Source: Desulfurococcales archaeon ex4484_204
GTDB lineage: Archaea > Thermoproteota > Thermoprotei_A > Sulfolobales > NBVN01
Assembly (NCBI GenBank): GCA_002255065.1
Contig: NJEF01000005.1
Coordinates: forward strand, 1 to 34,134
Direction of reading: 5' to 3'
DNA: 34,134 nt
The notes under the pieces were generated by a model. It saw nothing but the letters and a program-made list of their open reading frames with translations, did no database searches and was not told the DNA's origin. The position numbers and the translations under genes were made by a program. This document shows, in pieces, positions 15,219 through 23,163 of the stretch (positions are counted from its first letter, which is position 1; the number at the start of each line of letters is the position of its first letter).

Positions 15219-16691
15219 CTACGGTGATCCCGTGCCAGTTATATTTAGGTGTAAATCATGTAAGGGCATTATATACGTCTTTAGAAAGGTCGGGCAGGAC
15301 TGCTTCGGCCTCCCGTAGAGCACCTCGCCTTTACTTACCCCTAATGGGATCACCTTCTTAACTAATTCATCTATGCTCCTAGCTACGAACACTAGCTTCA
15401 CGTGCTTACCCTCTACCCTAGACCTATTACTAAGTAAGGCGTCTGTAGGGGACGTATACCTTACCGGCTTTACTACGTACAGCCGACCATCATCGCCTAC
15501 CCAGGGACCTATAGAGGTGGGTGAATCCACATACTTGTAGATAAAGGCTAGGGAGTTAGGCCCCATATGCGGGTAGGGACCTATGTGTATCCTGCTTACA
15601 GAGGTGTTGCAATTAAGGACGTCGAGGAATATCATAGCAATGGGTCCCTCATTACTCCAAGCTCTAACGTCTATAACCTTGAAATCGCTCTCCTTTAAAA
15701 CATTGACACACTTTCTCCCCACTCTCCTTAACTCCCCCCACAGGACGTCCGGTGCTACACCATGTGCTACGCGATAGACAGCTATAACAGGGCACCTACC
15801 CGACTTTTTAACAGCATTACTCAGTTCGTCACTACTAAAGGCCTCTCTTCGAGGAAAGAAGTAGTCCCTTGAGGGATGCGTAAGGAAGAGCTTAGCTGCA
15901 AGTACTGCTGTCTCGAAGGATTTAAGGGATACCGCCGCCGCAGCATTTCTCCTAAGATCTACGGGGTCTGGGACTACTAAAGGTGTAACTCCGTGTAATT
16001 TATTATCTATCTCAGTGCCGTTAGTATCCTCTATAATGACTAACTGGGGGGGTTTCCAGGAAGCCATACTCTTAATGGAGTTAATAAAGGTGCCATATTT
16101 TATTATGAGAAGTTCGCAGAGGTATCCTGAGAAACCCGAGGTCTTGATCTCAGCTCCGTAAACACCTACCCCTTTAAGGAATTTCTTTAGTAACCTAACC
16201 TCGTCCTTCTGTTCATCCTTAAGCCTACTAACTACGTACTTTGTATGAAATGGAGTCCTATCAACAGCCGTCTTTATATCATTAATGTTAGTAGCCCAGT
16301 ATGCTGGCACTATATCCGCACTATAAATCCTCCACGAAACATTGATGTATGGGTGTGAAGAGTACCGTAACTTAGCATTAAAACCTTTCATCGTAAGAGC
16401 ATTCCTTAGGGGTCTAATAATATTCGTCTTTATCCAGCTATTGGTGATATCATCCTTCTTTACTAGTATAAAAATATCGAGGTCTGTCTCCCCCCCAATA
16501 TTAGTATCCTTAGCTAGGGAGCCCTCGAGTTCAACCATGTATTCGTAGTCTATGCTTAGAGTATTCATAATAATATCCCTGATCCTATTGTACAGTGAAT
16601 ACGCCTCCTGGTTTTCACGCAGTCTAGGTCTTAGCAAGAGCTTTAGCTCCCCAAGCAGTTCGTTCAGCGTGCTTCCACTACTCACACTCAT
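15219..16691 (-). CDS. cca: archaeal (class I) CCA-adding tRNA nucleotidyltransferase
   Basis: The enzyme adds or repairs the CCA end of tRNAs without a template. The class I signature is GSLAKDTNIGGETDLDIFI, with Gly57-Ser58 and catalytic Asp70 and Asp72. A third carboxylate lies near WRIYSADIVPAYWA, and the tail-domain segment FFPRREAFSSDELSNAV follows. Length is 490 residues against the usual 440-470. The ATG overlaps the ThpR stop in an ATGA arrangement. It is needed here because the tRNA-Pro gene in this window does not encode CCA. Downstream are 211 bases without a supported gene. Confidence 0.93.
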   Translation of the reverse strand: MSVSSGSTLNELLGELKLLLRPRLRENQEAYSLYNRIRDIIMNTLSIDYEYMVELEGSLAKDTNIGGETDLDIFILVKKDDITNSWIKTNIIRPLRNALTMKGFNAKLRYSSHPYINVSWRIYSADIVPAYWATNINDIKTAVDRTPFHTKYVVSRLKDEQKDEVRLLKKFLKGVGVYGAEIKTSGFSGYLCELLIIKYGTFINSIKSMASWKPPQLVIIEDTNGTEIDNKLHGVTPLVVPDPVDLRRNAAAAVSLKSFETAVLAAKLFLTHPSRDYFFPRREAFSSDELSNAVKKSGRCPVIAVYRVAHGVAPDVLWGELRRVGRKCVNVLKESDFKVIDVRAWSNEGPIAMIFLDVLNCNTSVSRIHIGPYPHMGPNSLAFIYKYVDSPTSIGPWVGDDGRLYVVKPVRYTSPTDALLSNRSRVEGKHVKLVFVARSIDELVKKVIPLGVSKGEVLYGRPKQSCPTFLKTYIMPLHDLHLNITGTGSP

Positions 16692-17257
16692 ACCCCTTTA
16701 AGCTTAACGGTGTGAATGTCGATATACTCAGGCCCTTGAGGTTTAAGGATACTTCTCTTAAGAACTACCTTAGTTACCCTGCTCGTACCCACCAGGTCAT
16801 CAGAGTGCGACATTATGAAGTCCCTTAAGCAGCTACCGCTAATCCTTCTCTTAACCCTAGCTATAGTTATGTGAGGGACGAACTCCTGGTGCTCTGGTCT
16901 CTTAATATCTCTTAAACAATCGTCTAGAACCCCTCTCAACGTCTTGAGCTCGCTAGCCCCTCCTTTAACGCCAACCCAAATTACCCTTGGCCTAGATAGG
17001 GAGGGAAACACCCCTACACCTCTTAGCTCCATAGTGAACTGGCTGTACTTAGAACATCTGTCTAGGCAGTTAATTATAGCCGGTACTAAGCTCTCACTAA
17101 CCTCGCCAATAAACCTCAGGGTTAAGTGTATGTTCTCGTCTTCAACGCCCTTTATCTCCCTCTCCTTAGAGCACCCTAGGACTTCATCCCTTAACGCTAT
17201 CACCCTCCTTAACACATCCTCATCCTCTATCTCGATAGCGATGAAGAGCCTCACCAT
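16688..17257 (-). CDS. thpR: RNA 2',3'-cyclic phosphodiesterase (2H family)
   Basis: ThpR opens 2',3'-cyclic phosphates to 2'-phosphates and can act on tRNA-splicing ends. The two catalytic HxTx motifs are IHLTLRFIGEV (His44, Thr46) and PHITIARVKRR (His129, Thr131). Length is 189 residues. The start is ATG 17257, close to the tRNA-Pro promoter on the other strand. It overlaps cca by four bases. Pairing with cca is common in archaea and fits a role in tRNA end repair or splicing, which an intron-containing tRNA-Pro next door would need. Confidence 0.92.
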   Translation of the reverse strand: MVRLFIAIEIEDEDVLRRVIALRDEVLGCSKEREIKGVEDENIHLTLRFIGEVSESLVPAIINCLDRCSKYSQFTMELRGVGVFPSLSRPRVIWVGVKGGASELKTLRGVLDDCLRDIKRPEHQEFVPHITIARVKRRISGSCLRDFIMSHSDDLVGTSRVTKVVLKRSILKPQGPEYIDIHTVKLKGV

Positions 17258-17289
17258 ACTAACCCCCGTAAGACTTCCCTGTACCTAAG

Positions 17290-17299
17290 GCTTAAAAAC
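17290..17299 (+). promoter_or_regulatory. TATA box of tRNA-Pro, possibly shared with thpR
   Basis: GCTTAAAAAC is centred about 29 bp before the first base of the tRNA. The complementary strand of the same run is about 35 bp upstream of the thpR ATG, so it may serve both directions. Confidence 0.4.
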
Positions 17300-17323
17300 G
17301 TCTTTAAATACTTTAAGAAGGTA

Positions 17324-17416
17324 GGGGCCGTCGTCTAGCTTGGCTAGGATGCCAGCCTGGGGTGTAAACCCCGCACAGAGCGCTGGTGGTCCCGGGTTCA
17401 AATCCCGGCGGCCCCA
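17324..17416 (+). tRNA. tRNA-Pro (anticodon GGG) with a predicted 18-base intron
   Basis: The acceptor stem pairs GGGGCCG (17324-17330) with CGGCCCC (17409-17415), and the discriminator is A 17416. The T arm is CCGGG-TTCAAAT-CCCGG (17392-17408). The D arm is GTCT/GGAT. The anticodon stem CCAGC (17352-17356) pairs with GCTGG (17382-17386) and encloses C32, T33, GGG and G37. Removing 17363-17380 gives a normal 7-base loop and a 75-base tRNA. A relaxed bulge-helix-bulge is drawable: C57-G78, T58-A77 and G59-C76, with 3-base bulges at 61-63 and 79-81 (last two digits). GGGG can also pair with CCCC in the intron. No CCA is encoded. Confidence 0.88.
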
Positions 17417-17607
17417 CTAACTTCCGTTATCACCCCTAACTTCTTAAGAACCTCAATAGCCCTCCTTACACCATCCTCCACACTCTCGGCGGATACATTA
17501 ACAATGAAGTTAGTACCCTTTAACTTGAATCGAAACCTCCTCTTACCCCCATAGACGTACTCCTCAACGAGTTCAAGCTCTAGCGACTTAGCGCCCACTA
17601 GCTCCAC
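17398..17607 (-). CDS. small hypothetical protein ending inside the tRNA gene
   Basis: This 69-residue protein has a regular beta-rich then helical pattern (YVYGGKRRFRFKLKGTNFIV, then VEDGVRRAIEVLKKLGV), like a small alpha-beta domain, and is not recognised. It starts at GTG 17607. Its last six codons (SGAAGI) and stop are antisense to the T arm and acceptor strand of tRNA-Pro, an overlap of 19 bases. The core ends before the tRNA, so the tail may simply have run on to the first stop available there. Coding is supported by composition only. Confidence 0.55.
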   Translation of the reverse strand: MELVGAKSLELELVEEYVYGGKRRFRFKLKGTNFIVNVSAESVEDGVRRAIEVLKKLGVITEVSGAAGI

Positions 17608-17656
17608 CGTACTAATTTACTCGCGATAAAGCTTTAAGAGGATACCCCTGAGAGAC

Positions 17657-17688
17657 ATGCTGTAGTTGTCCTAGCTACTGCACAGCAT
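17657..17688. repeat. imperfect hairpin in the 17608-17788 gap
   Basis: ATGCTGT (17657-17663) and ACAGCAT (17682-17688) are perfect inverted arms. The stem can extend by AGT/ACT across a GC bulge. It lies between divergent genes, about 20 bases after a TATA-like CTTTAAGAG on the plus strand. It could be a small RNA or a protein site. Confidence 0.35.
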
Positions 17689-17788
17689 TAAGGCATCTTC
17701 CATAACAACGCCCCAAATCATAGGAACGGTTACTGACACCCACATAGATGGATTTAAAAGATCTATAAAGAACGTTTCTAGGGGTAGC

Positions 17789-18025
17789 GTGGGTAGGGCT
17801 GGTAACGAGTTAGAGGAGTTGGAAGTAGCCATACTGAGGTTGCTAGAAACCTTAGAGGTAGGTAGCTTTAAGGATTTAGCGGAGGGGCTTGAGAGAGAAG
17901 GCTACGTTATAAATAGGTTAGTACTTAGAAAGGTTATCTCTGACATGTTAAGAAGTGGTGTAATCGTTAAGGATAAGCATCCGTCTAAACCTAGGTTTAT
18001 CTACAGAGCAGCATCTAAGCCCTAG
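17789..18025 (+). CDS. small winged-helix DNA-binding protein
   Basis: The 78 residues fit a single winged helix: LEVAILRLLETLEVGSFKDL, a recognition-helix region VINRLVLRKVISDMLRSGVI, and a wing VKDKHPSKPRFIYRA. It is likely a transcription factor or nucleoid-type protein. The start is GTG 17789, about 36 bp after TTTAAAAG. Its 3' end overlaps the convergent PCNA gene by 11 bases. The target is unknown. Confidence 0.65.
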   Translation: MGRAGNELEELEVAILRLLETLEVGSFKDLAEGLEREGYVINRLVLRKVISDMLRSGVIVKDKHPSKPRFIYRAASKP

Positions 18026-18767
18026 GTGCTATCCAAATATTTATTCTCGACCCATCCTCCATGTTCATTGAGATCTTCAGGGGTAGCCCCGAGCCGAACT
18101 CAAGTGTGATGAGGTCAGTTACATCGAATGCTGGAACGACCGCTCTAAGCATATCTACATCGTATTTACTTGAAGCTGTTGACTCCTTAGATTCAAGGCT
18201 ATAGAGGGGTTTATCCATTGTTAAAATTTCCTTAAACATCCTGCCCTCAGATTTCACCGTAGCCTCTATAAAGCCTTCCTTATACGTAAGCTCTAGTTCC
18301 TCACCAATAATCTTCGAATCCCTTATAAGCTTCTTAAGATCCTCACTAGCTATTTGAAGTCTCACCGGTAAGTCTAGCTGAAGAGACTGAATGAGCTCCC
18401 TACCAGCCTCACTCAACTCCACCTCAAAAAATCTCTCAGTGCCCGTCCTCGCATTCACCAACACCACCCTCATAGTCCTTGAACCCTCCTCGTACACCAG
18501 CGTAACGCTATCCCTTTTAGTCGCCCTTCTAGCTACCTTAAGGAACTGATCCCTAGACGCCGTTATGGAGGTTTCAGAGGTGCAGTCAAAGGACTCAAAA
18601 GCGCTCCGCGGCATTACTACCTCTATCAAGATGTTCTTATCGGGACTAAGAGACCTTATTAAGAACTCATCTAAAGAAACCTTAATTGGAACCTCATCAA
18701 GGGGTTTTAAAACACCGAGCATCATCTTCTTGAAAACACTTCCATCAGGATACGTAACCCTGAACAC
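18015..18767 (-). CDS. pcn: DNA polymerase sliding clamp PCNA
   Basis: PCNA forms the ring that tethers polymerase, FEN1 and ligase to DNA. The 250 residues have the duplicated clamp fold. The first half carries PLDEVPIKVSLDEFLIRSLS and IEVVMPRSAFESFDC. The interdomain region then has ERFFEVELSEAGRELI, and the last strand is SRINIWIAPRA, the usual PCNA C-terminus. The start is GTG 18767. Many crenarchaea have two or three PCNA paralogues that form a heterotrimer; which one this is cannot be told here. Confidence 0.88.
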   Translation of the reverse strand: MFRVTYPDGSVFKKMMLGVLKPLDEVPIKVSLDEFLIRSLSPDKNILIEVVMPRSAFESFDCTSETSITASRDQFLKVARRATKRDSVTLVYEEGSRTMRVVLVNARTGTERFFEVELSEAGRELIQSLQLDLPVRLQIASEDLKKLIRDSKIIGEELELTYKEGFIEATVKSEGRMFKEILTMDKPLYSLESKESTASSKYDVDMLRAVVPAFDVTDLITLEFGSGLPLKISMNMEDGSRINIWIAPRA

Positions 18768-18832
18768 TTAAGCCCCCTTATATCTCTTCACTCAGGGGTT
18801 TTTGAGTATTTTAAACATTAATTTAAGCTTAG

Positions 18833-19228
18833 ATGCTTAGTAAAGTAGGGTGCAGGATAGTGACGTTAAAGATAACTAAAGACTTCACGGGGTACATACA
18901 CGTGGAAGGAGATATTGACGTGTTGGTAAGGTTCCTTAAGTGCCTTAGCAAAAGCTTTGGTGAAAGCGATGACATTAGCGACACTTTAAGGATCCTTAAT
19001 AACTTTGACGTGTTTTACTCGATGCTTAAAAGAAAATTTAAAGATTACATAGCACCTAGAAAGAGCGAGCGTGACCTAATCCATGGAAAAGTTGTGGTAG
19101 ATAAGGTAAAGCTTATCAGGAATGCTGAAAGGAGGGCTATCATAGTGCTCGATAAGAGGGTGAGTCAGAGAGCTATAATCAACTTGCTTAAGGAGACGAA
19201 CTTAGAGTTCGTGGCCTCCAATATATGA
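18833..19228 (+). CDS. hypothetical protein beside PCNA
   Basis: This 131-residue protein is not recognised. It has an N-terminal beta-rich segment (CRIVTLKITKDFTGYIHVEG), a helical middle and a C-terminal KAIIVLDKRV-like strand-helix end (RAIIVLDKRVSQRAI). There is no metal motif or membrane helix. ATTTTAAAC at about 18808 lies 25 bp before ATG 18833, so the transcript may be leaderless. A later start such as GTG near the VTLKITK codons is possible. It is divergent from PCNA and convergent with the Rpo13-like gene, one base apart, so a DNA or transcription role is only a guess. Confidence 0.6.
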   Translation: MLSKVGCRIVTLKITKDFTGYIHVEGDIDVLVRFLKCLSKSFGESDDISDTLRILNNFDVFYSMLKRKFKDYIAPRKSERDLIHGKVVVDKVKLIRNAERRAIIVLDKRVSQRAIINLLKETNLEFVASNI

Positions 19229-19229
19229 G

Positions 19230-19517
19230 TCATCTCTTCCTTTTCCTCTTAGACCTCCTCTCCTTAACTCTAGGAAGGCTTCTCAACTTACTTATCTCGG
19301 TACTTGCCTCCTCAACACCTATAGCACCGCTCGCTGCTAGTATGAGGAGGTCGCTAACCTTTAACATAGTCTCAAGCTGACCTACGTTTATTGTAGCTGT
19401 CACAGCCTCCTCAACCTCTGTCGGTATGTACTCCTCCGGTTTCTCCTCAGACTCCTCCTTAACCTCCTCAAGAACCTCCTCAGCTACCTCCTTTTCCTCA
19501 GCTACCTCCTCACGCAA
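19230..19517 (-). CDS. Rpo13-like RNA polymerase subunit (probable)
   Basis: The 95-residue protein has the three-part layout of crenarchaeal Rpo13, a small subunit that sits near downstream DNA in RNA polymerase. It has a very acidic head (about 1-38, mostly Glu). A helix-turn-helix-like core follows, INVGQLETMLKVSDLLILAA then SGAIGVEEAS. A basic tail comes last (RVKERRSKRKRKR). In Sulfolobus Rpo13 as I recall it, the core has the same pattern of an E-x-x-M/L helix, then GxI, then EEA. The start is TTG 19517 with GGCGGGATC ahead of it, 12 bases after the membrane-HerA gene. Identity is by architecture and a short core only; other acidic-basic small proteins exist. Confidence 0.5.
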   Translation of the reverse strand: MREEVAEEKEVAEEVLEEVKEESEEKPEEYIPTEVEEAVTATINVGQLETMLKVSDLLILAASGAIGVEEASTEISKLRSLPRVKERRSKRKRKR

Positions 19518-19529
19518 AAAGATCCCGCC

Positions 19530-21332
19530 TTACACGTAATACCTATTTAAAATATAAGTTTTAATGTGGTAAACAACGTTATTACCTCTAAGCCAGGCCA
19601 GCGCCTCAAAGTTGGGAAGCCTTGGTAGCTCCTCACGGATAAGCCTAAACATGCTTTGCACACCACCAGATACAACCTTAGCTATGTAGGAAGCACCGGT
19701 AGCTTCAGCTAGGGAGAAGGAGATAACTACCTTAGCATTCGTTAAAGCAGAAGTGTCTAGGCGTAAGGGATCCTGCGATATCACGACAACAGCAACACCA
19801 AACTTCCTCCCCTCACACAGCATCCTAGCTAAGGTCGACCTCCTACCCTTACCTAAATACCTATGGGCCTCCTCAACAACTAGTAGTACGGTACCTCCAT
19901 ACCTTTTAACAGCGTAGAAGAGCATTTCAAGGGCTGTCTCAACGTACACCCTAGATAAGGACTCGCTCTCAATAACGCTTAAATCGATTACTGAGACACC
20001 GCTAATGAGGTCTTCAGGCCTCACCCAGTAGGTTACCTCCCTCTTAAACCTAAGCATCCTTATGTATGGAATCAACGATCTATATACGTCCCTAGCGAAC
20101 TCAAGCGAATCCTTAGCCCCCGAACTAGAACCTACTATAGCTTTTGTAAGAGCCTCCTCTAGGCTATCTAACGTTGGGTTATCAACTCTCCTATAAAGCT
20201 CTAGCACTATCTTCTGGAGAGCTGATCTCTGAATGTTACCGAGCCTGAATGACGATGCTATAAGGTCTGCGACTTCCTTAGCCCTAACACTAGGCTCCTT
20301 ATCAAGTCTGTCAAGAATATTCACGGGGTTCTCAACAGGGGTGAAGACCTTAGCCCCGCTAATACCTCTGTACTCACCATGTGTATCGATGATTAGGATA
20401 GCCCCACCTAGCTTCTCAGCGACTTGTTTAACTATAGCCTTACCTAACATGGACTTCCCGCTCCCTGACGCCCCAACAATAACTATGTGGTTGTTCTCAC
20501 CGTGCTTGAAAGGAACCTCTAGGACCTTTCCTGGCGCTTTACGCCACCTGCCTTTACTAAGGACCTTAATAACTCTACCTAACACTACCCCCTCCCCGGC
20601 TGCTACGGGCTCCCCTCCCCTAACGTCTATTAGGGTGAGGGCTAGGGGTAGTGAGAGAGGTATGAATGTTAGCACAGCGGACCACACGTAGACAAGCCCT
20701 GGACTTGATAAAGCTCTATCAGCGTTAGTTAAGGCGATTAAGAAGAAGGTAGCAACTATGGTGAATACGTAGAGGATCGTGGCGGAGTCATTAAGAGGTT
20801 TTACGTTGATTAAGGGTAGCACTACGTGTAGTAGCCCGAGTTTAAGCGTTAATGGGATGCCTAAGTACTTAAGGCCGTAGTACAGCAATGATGTATTTAT
20901 TATAGTAAAGCCCAGCAAGCCTGCTAGGGCTATGAACACGTTGCTACTTAAGCTCCTGTAGCTCTTCCCGATACCACGCGGTATTCTCAGGGACTTAAAG
21001 AATGAGGACCCTATCAGGAACGTTATAGAGTATACTAGGAGGTACAGCGTGAATAGCTCACGGATAAACTCCCTACTCATGCTCCTTGTATCTAGAACGA
21101 CTGCTAGGCTAGCTATGAATATTAGCTCAGCTACGGCGATCCTAATACTACCAGATCTTCCACCCACATACCCAGCAATCCCCACTAAGACGTAAGTGAG
21201 TATGGTGCCGAGAGCTAGCGTTGGTAGGCCTTCATGGGCTAACTGAACTATAAGAATCGCCACTAAGGCGTTAACTACGGTCAGCGCTAACGATACAGCT
21301 AGCTCTCCCTTCTTAGCCGTATCTCCGTACAT
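19530..21332 (-). CDS. multi-pass membrane protein fused to a HerA/FtsK-type ATPase
   Basis: The 600-residue protein has two halves. Residues about 10-235 hold seven or eight hydrophobic segments, for example 11-31, 38-57, 64-82, 94-112, 132-152, 186-204 and 213-234. Residues about 245-600 are a HerA/VirB4-superfamily ATPase with Walker A VIVGASGSGKSMLGK (G287-S294), IIDTHGEY, Walker B TVLLVVEEAH (481-490) and VVVISQDPLRLDTSALTNAK. Ordinary HerA has no membrane part and pairs with NurA, absent here. The layout recalls FtsK/SpoIIIE, a DNA pump tied to the membrane, though that role is inferred. ATG 21332 follows AAGGTA. It is followed by the Rpo13-like gene. Confidence 0.8.
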   Translation of the reverse strand: MYGDTAKKGELAVSLALTVVNALVAILIVQLAHEGLPTLALGTILTYVLVGIAGYVGGRSGSIRIAVAELIFIASLAVVLDTRSMSREFIRELFTLYLLVYSITFLIGSSFFKSLRIPRGIGKSYRSLSSNVFIALAGLLGFTIINTSLLYYGLKYLGIPLTLKLGLLHVVLPLINVKPLNDSATILYVFTIVATFFLIALTNADRALSSPGLVYVWSAVLTFIPLSLPLALTLIDVRGGEPVAAGEGVVLGRVIKVLSKGRWRKAPGKVLEVPFKHGENNHIVIVGASGSGKSMLGKAIVKQVAEKLGGAILIIDTHGEYRGISGAKVFTPVENPVNILDRLDKEPSVRAKEVADLIASSFRLGNIQRSALQKIVLELYRRVDNPTLDSLEEALTKAIVGSSSGAKDSLEFARDVYRSLIPYIRMLRFKREVTYWVRPEDLISGVSVIDLSVIESESLSRVYVETALEMLFYAVKRYGGTVLLVVEEAHRYLGKGRRSTLARMLCEGRKFGVAVVVISQDPLRLDTSALTNAKVVISFSLAEATGASYIAKVVSGGVQSMFRLIREELPRLPNFEALAWLRGNNVVYHIKTYILNRYYV

Positions 21333-21394
21333 TACCTTTCAATATAAAATTACGGTATTAAAGCTGTAAAAATTACTTGTCTTAGTGATACCTG

Positions 21395-23143
21395 GTGGGA
21401 AGGGTAAGACGACTTAGTGCTGACGTGGTCGAGATACTGAGGAACTTAGGGTTCAGCACCCTCACCGAGATTCAGAGGAGAGCTATCCCTAAGGTCCTAG
21501 GAGGTCGCCACGTCATAATTATAGCACCCACAGGGAGCGGGAAGACAGAGGCTGCTTTCCTACCTGTAGTTAATGAGATCACCTGTAATAGATTAAAGCC
21601 TATAGCTGCTCTTTACATAACACCTCTAAGAGCTCTTAATAGGGACATATTTAGAAGGCTTAAAGAATTCGCTAGTAAGTTGAATATTCAGGTAGAGGTG
21701 AGGCATGGAGATACCACGCAGAGGAGGCGAAGGCTGATCAGGGAGAAGCCTCCCCACGTCTTAATAACCACCCCTGAAACTCTCTCGCTTATCTTGGTGG
21801 ATAAGGCCCTAAGAACTCACCTTAGAAATGTAAGGTACGTAATTATTGATGAATTCCACGATGTGCTATCTAGTAAGAGGGGCTCACACCTCCTCGCAGA
21901 TCTTGAGAGGCTTAGGAGGGTTGCAAGAAGCTTTCAACGCATAGCCCTCTCAGCAAGCATAGGGGACGTTAACCTAGTTAAGGAGGCCTTAGCACCTTCT
22001 TCAGTAGTTGATGAGGCAGTGCTAAGTACTGTTAGGAAAGCTAACATAGTTGTTAAAGCTCCTGGACTCTATGGAGGTAAGTTTCTTGATAAGGTCGATC
22101 TAATATCGTCCTTAATCAGGGACTACGGTAGTACGATAATATTCACTAATACACGTAACGAGGCAGAATGGCTCGGCTCTAAGATCTTAACAAAGGGTTT
22201 TAACGTCTCCGTACATCATGGAAGCCTCTCAAGAGTTGAGAGAGAGGAGGTTGAAAGGAGGTTGAGAAGTGGGAAGGTAAGTGCTGTTATAGCCACCTCA
22301 AGCCTTGAGTTGGGGATCGATGTAGGTCACGTTAAGGGGGTAATTCAGGTATCGTCGCCTAGACAAGCTATTAAACTCCTTCAGAGGGTTGGTAGGTCGA
22401 TGCATAGAGTTGGACTGGAGGCTAGGGGGGTTATAGTAACTGACCCTATGGTCGACGATATCTTAGAGTCCCTAGTTATCGCGAGAAGGGCTATAAGTGG
22501 GGACCTAGAAGGTCTTACCCCGTACTTGAAGCCTCTTGATGTACTGGCCCACGTAGTTGTGGGCATGGGGTTGGAGGGCGCGTCGTTTAAGGATGTGTAT
22601 GAGACATTAACACGAAGTTACCCCTTTAGGGACCTTAGTGAGGAAGACTTAAGTAAGGTGGTCGAGCTGCTCGTTAAGCTCGGGTATGTAAGGTTTAATA
22701 AGGGCTTAATCTCAACTACGGGGAGGGGAAGGCTTTATTATTTAAGGAGGACAATGATAGTTGACACATCCCGGTACTCCGTAATAGATGCCGTCAGCAG
22801 GACCTACTTAGGTGACTTAGACGAAGAGTTCGTTGCTACATCGCTAAGCGTCGACTCACTCATAGTGCTTGCTGGAAGGGTCTGGAGGGTGCTGAGTATA
22901 GATGGAGATGCCTTTAAGGTGTTCGTTGAGCCCGCCTCTGAGGAGGAGGCGTTCATACCTACATGGCTTGGCGAGACAATACCTGTTGAGTACCTAGTAG
23001 CGAGGGAGGTTTGTGCTTTAAGGAGGTTGATAGCTGAGAACCGTATACCTAACCACTACCTTAAGCTGGTAGAGAGGAACACCTTATCTTACGCGATAGA
23101 TGCCATAAGTAAGCATGTGAAGAAGGGCTTCCATATTCCGTAG
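21395..23143 (+). CDS. Lhr-type superfamily 2 helicase, N-terminal part of a split gene
   Basis: The 582 residues cover the two RecA domains, winged helix and beta-barrel region of Lhr-family helicases, which unwind DNA or DNA-RNA in repair. Motifs are IIAPTGSGKTEAAF (43-56), DEFH (152-155), SAS (186-188), HHGSLSR (274-280) and QRVGRSMHR (330-338). The later segments DLDEEFVATSLS, LAGRVWRVLSIDG and PTWLGETIPVEYL are specific to Lhr rather than other DEAD helicases. Full proteins have about 850-900 residues. The frame ends at TAG 23141-23143 just where the Lhr C-terminal domain should begin. That domain continues in another frame (next entry). The start is GTG 21395. Confidence 0.85.
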   Translation: MGRVRRLSADVVEILRNLGFSTLTEIQRRAIPKVLGGRHVIIIAPTGSGKTEAAFLPVVNEITCNRLKPIAALYITPLRALNRDIFRRLKEFASKLNIQVEVRHGDTTQRRRRLIREKPPHVLITTPETLSLILVDKALRTHLRNVRYVIIDEFHDVLSSKRGSHLLADLERLRRVARSFQRIALSASIGDVNLVKEALAPSSVVDEAVLSTVRKANIVVKAPGLYGGKFLDKVDLISSLIRDYGSTIIFTNTRNEAEWLGSKILTKGFNVSVHHGSLSRVEREEVERRLRSGKVSAVIATSSLELGIDVGHVKGVIQVSSPRQAIKLLQRVGRSMHRVGLEARGVIVTDPMVDDILESLVIARRAISGDLEGLTPYLKPLDVLAHVVVGMGLEGASFKDVYETLTRSYPFRDLSEEDLSKVVELLVKLGYVRFNKGLISTTGRGRLYYLRRTMIVDTSRYSVIDAVSRTYLGDLDEEFVATSLSVDSLIVLAGRVWRVLSIDGDAFKVFVEPASEEEAFIPTWLGETIPVEYLVAREVCALRRLIAENRIPNHYLKLVERNTLSYAIDAISKHVKKGFHIP

Positions 23144-23163
23144 ACGTTAATGAATTAGCTAAC

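Noticed and set aside
17324..17416. tRNA-Pro as attachment site of the integrase remnant
   Set aside because: No copy of the tRNA 3' end was seen near 2275-4850, and the element lies 13 kb away.
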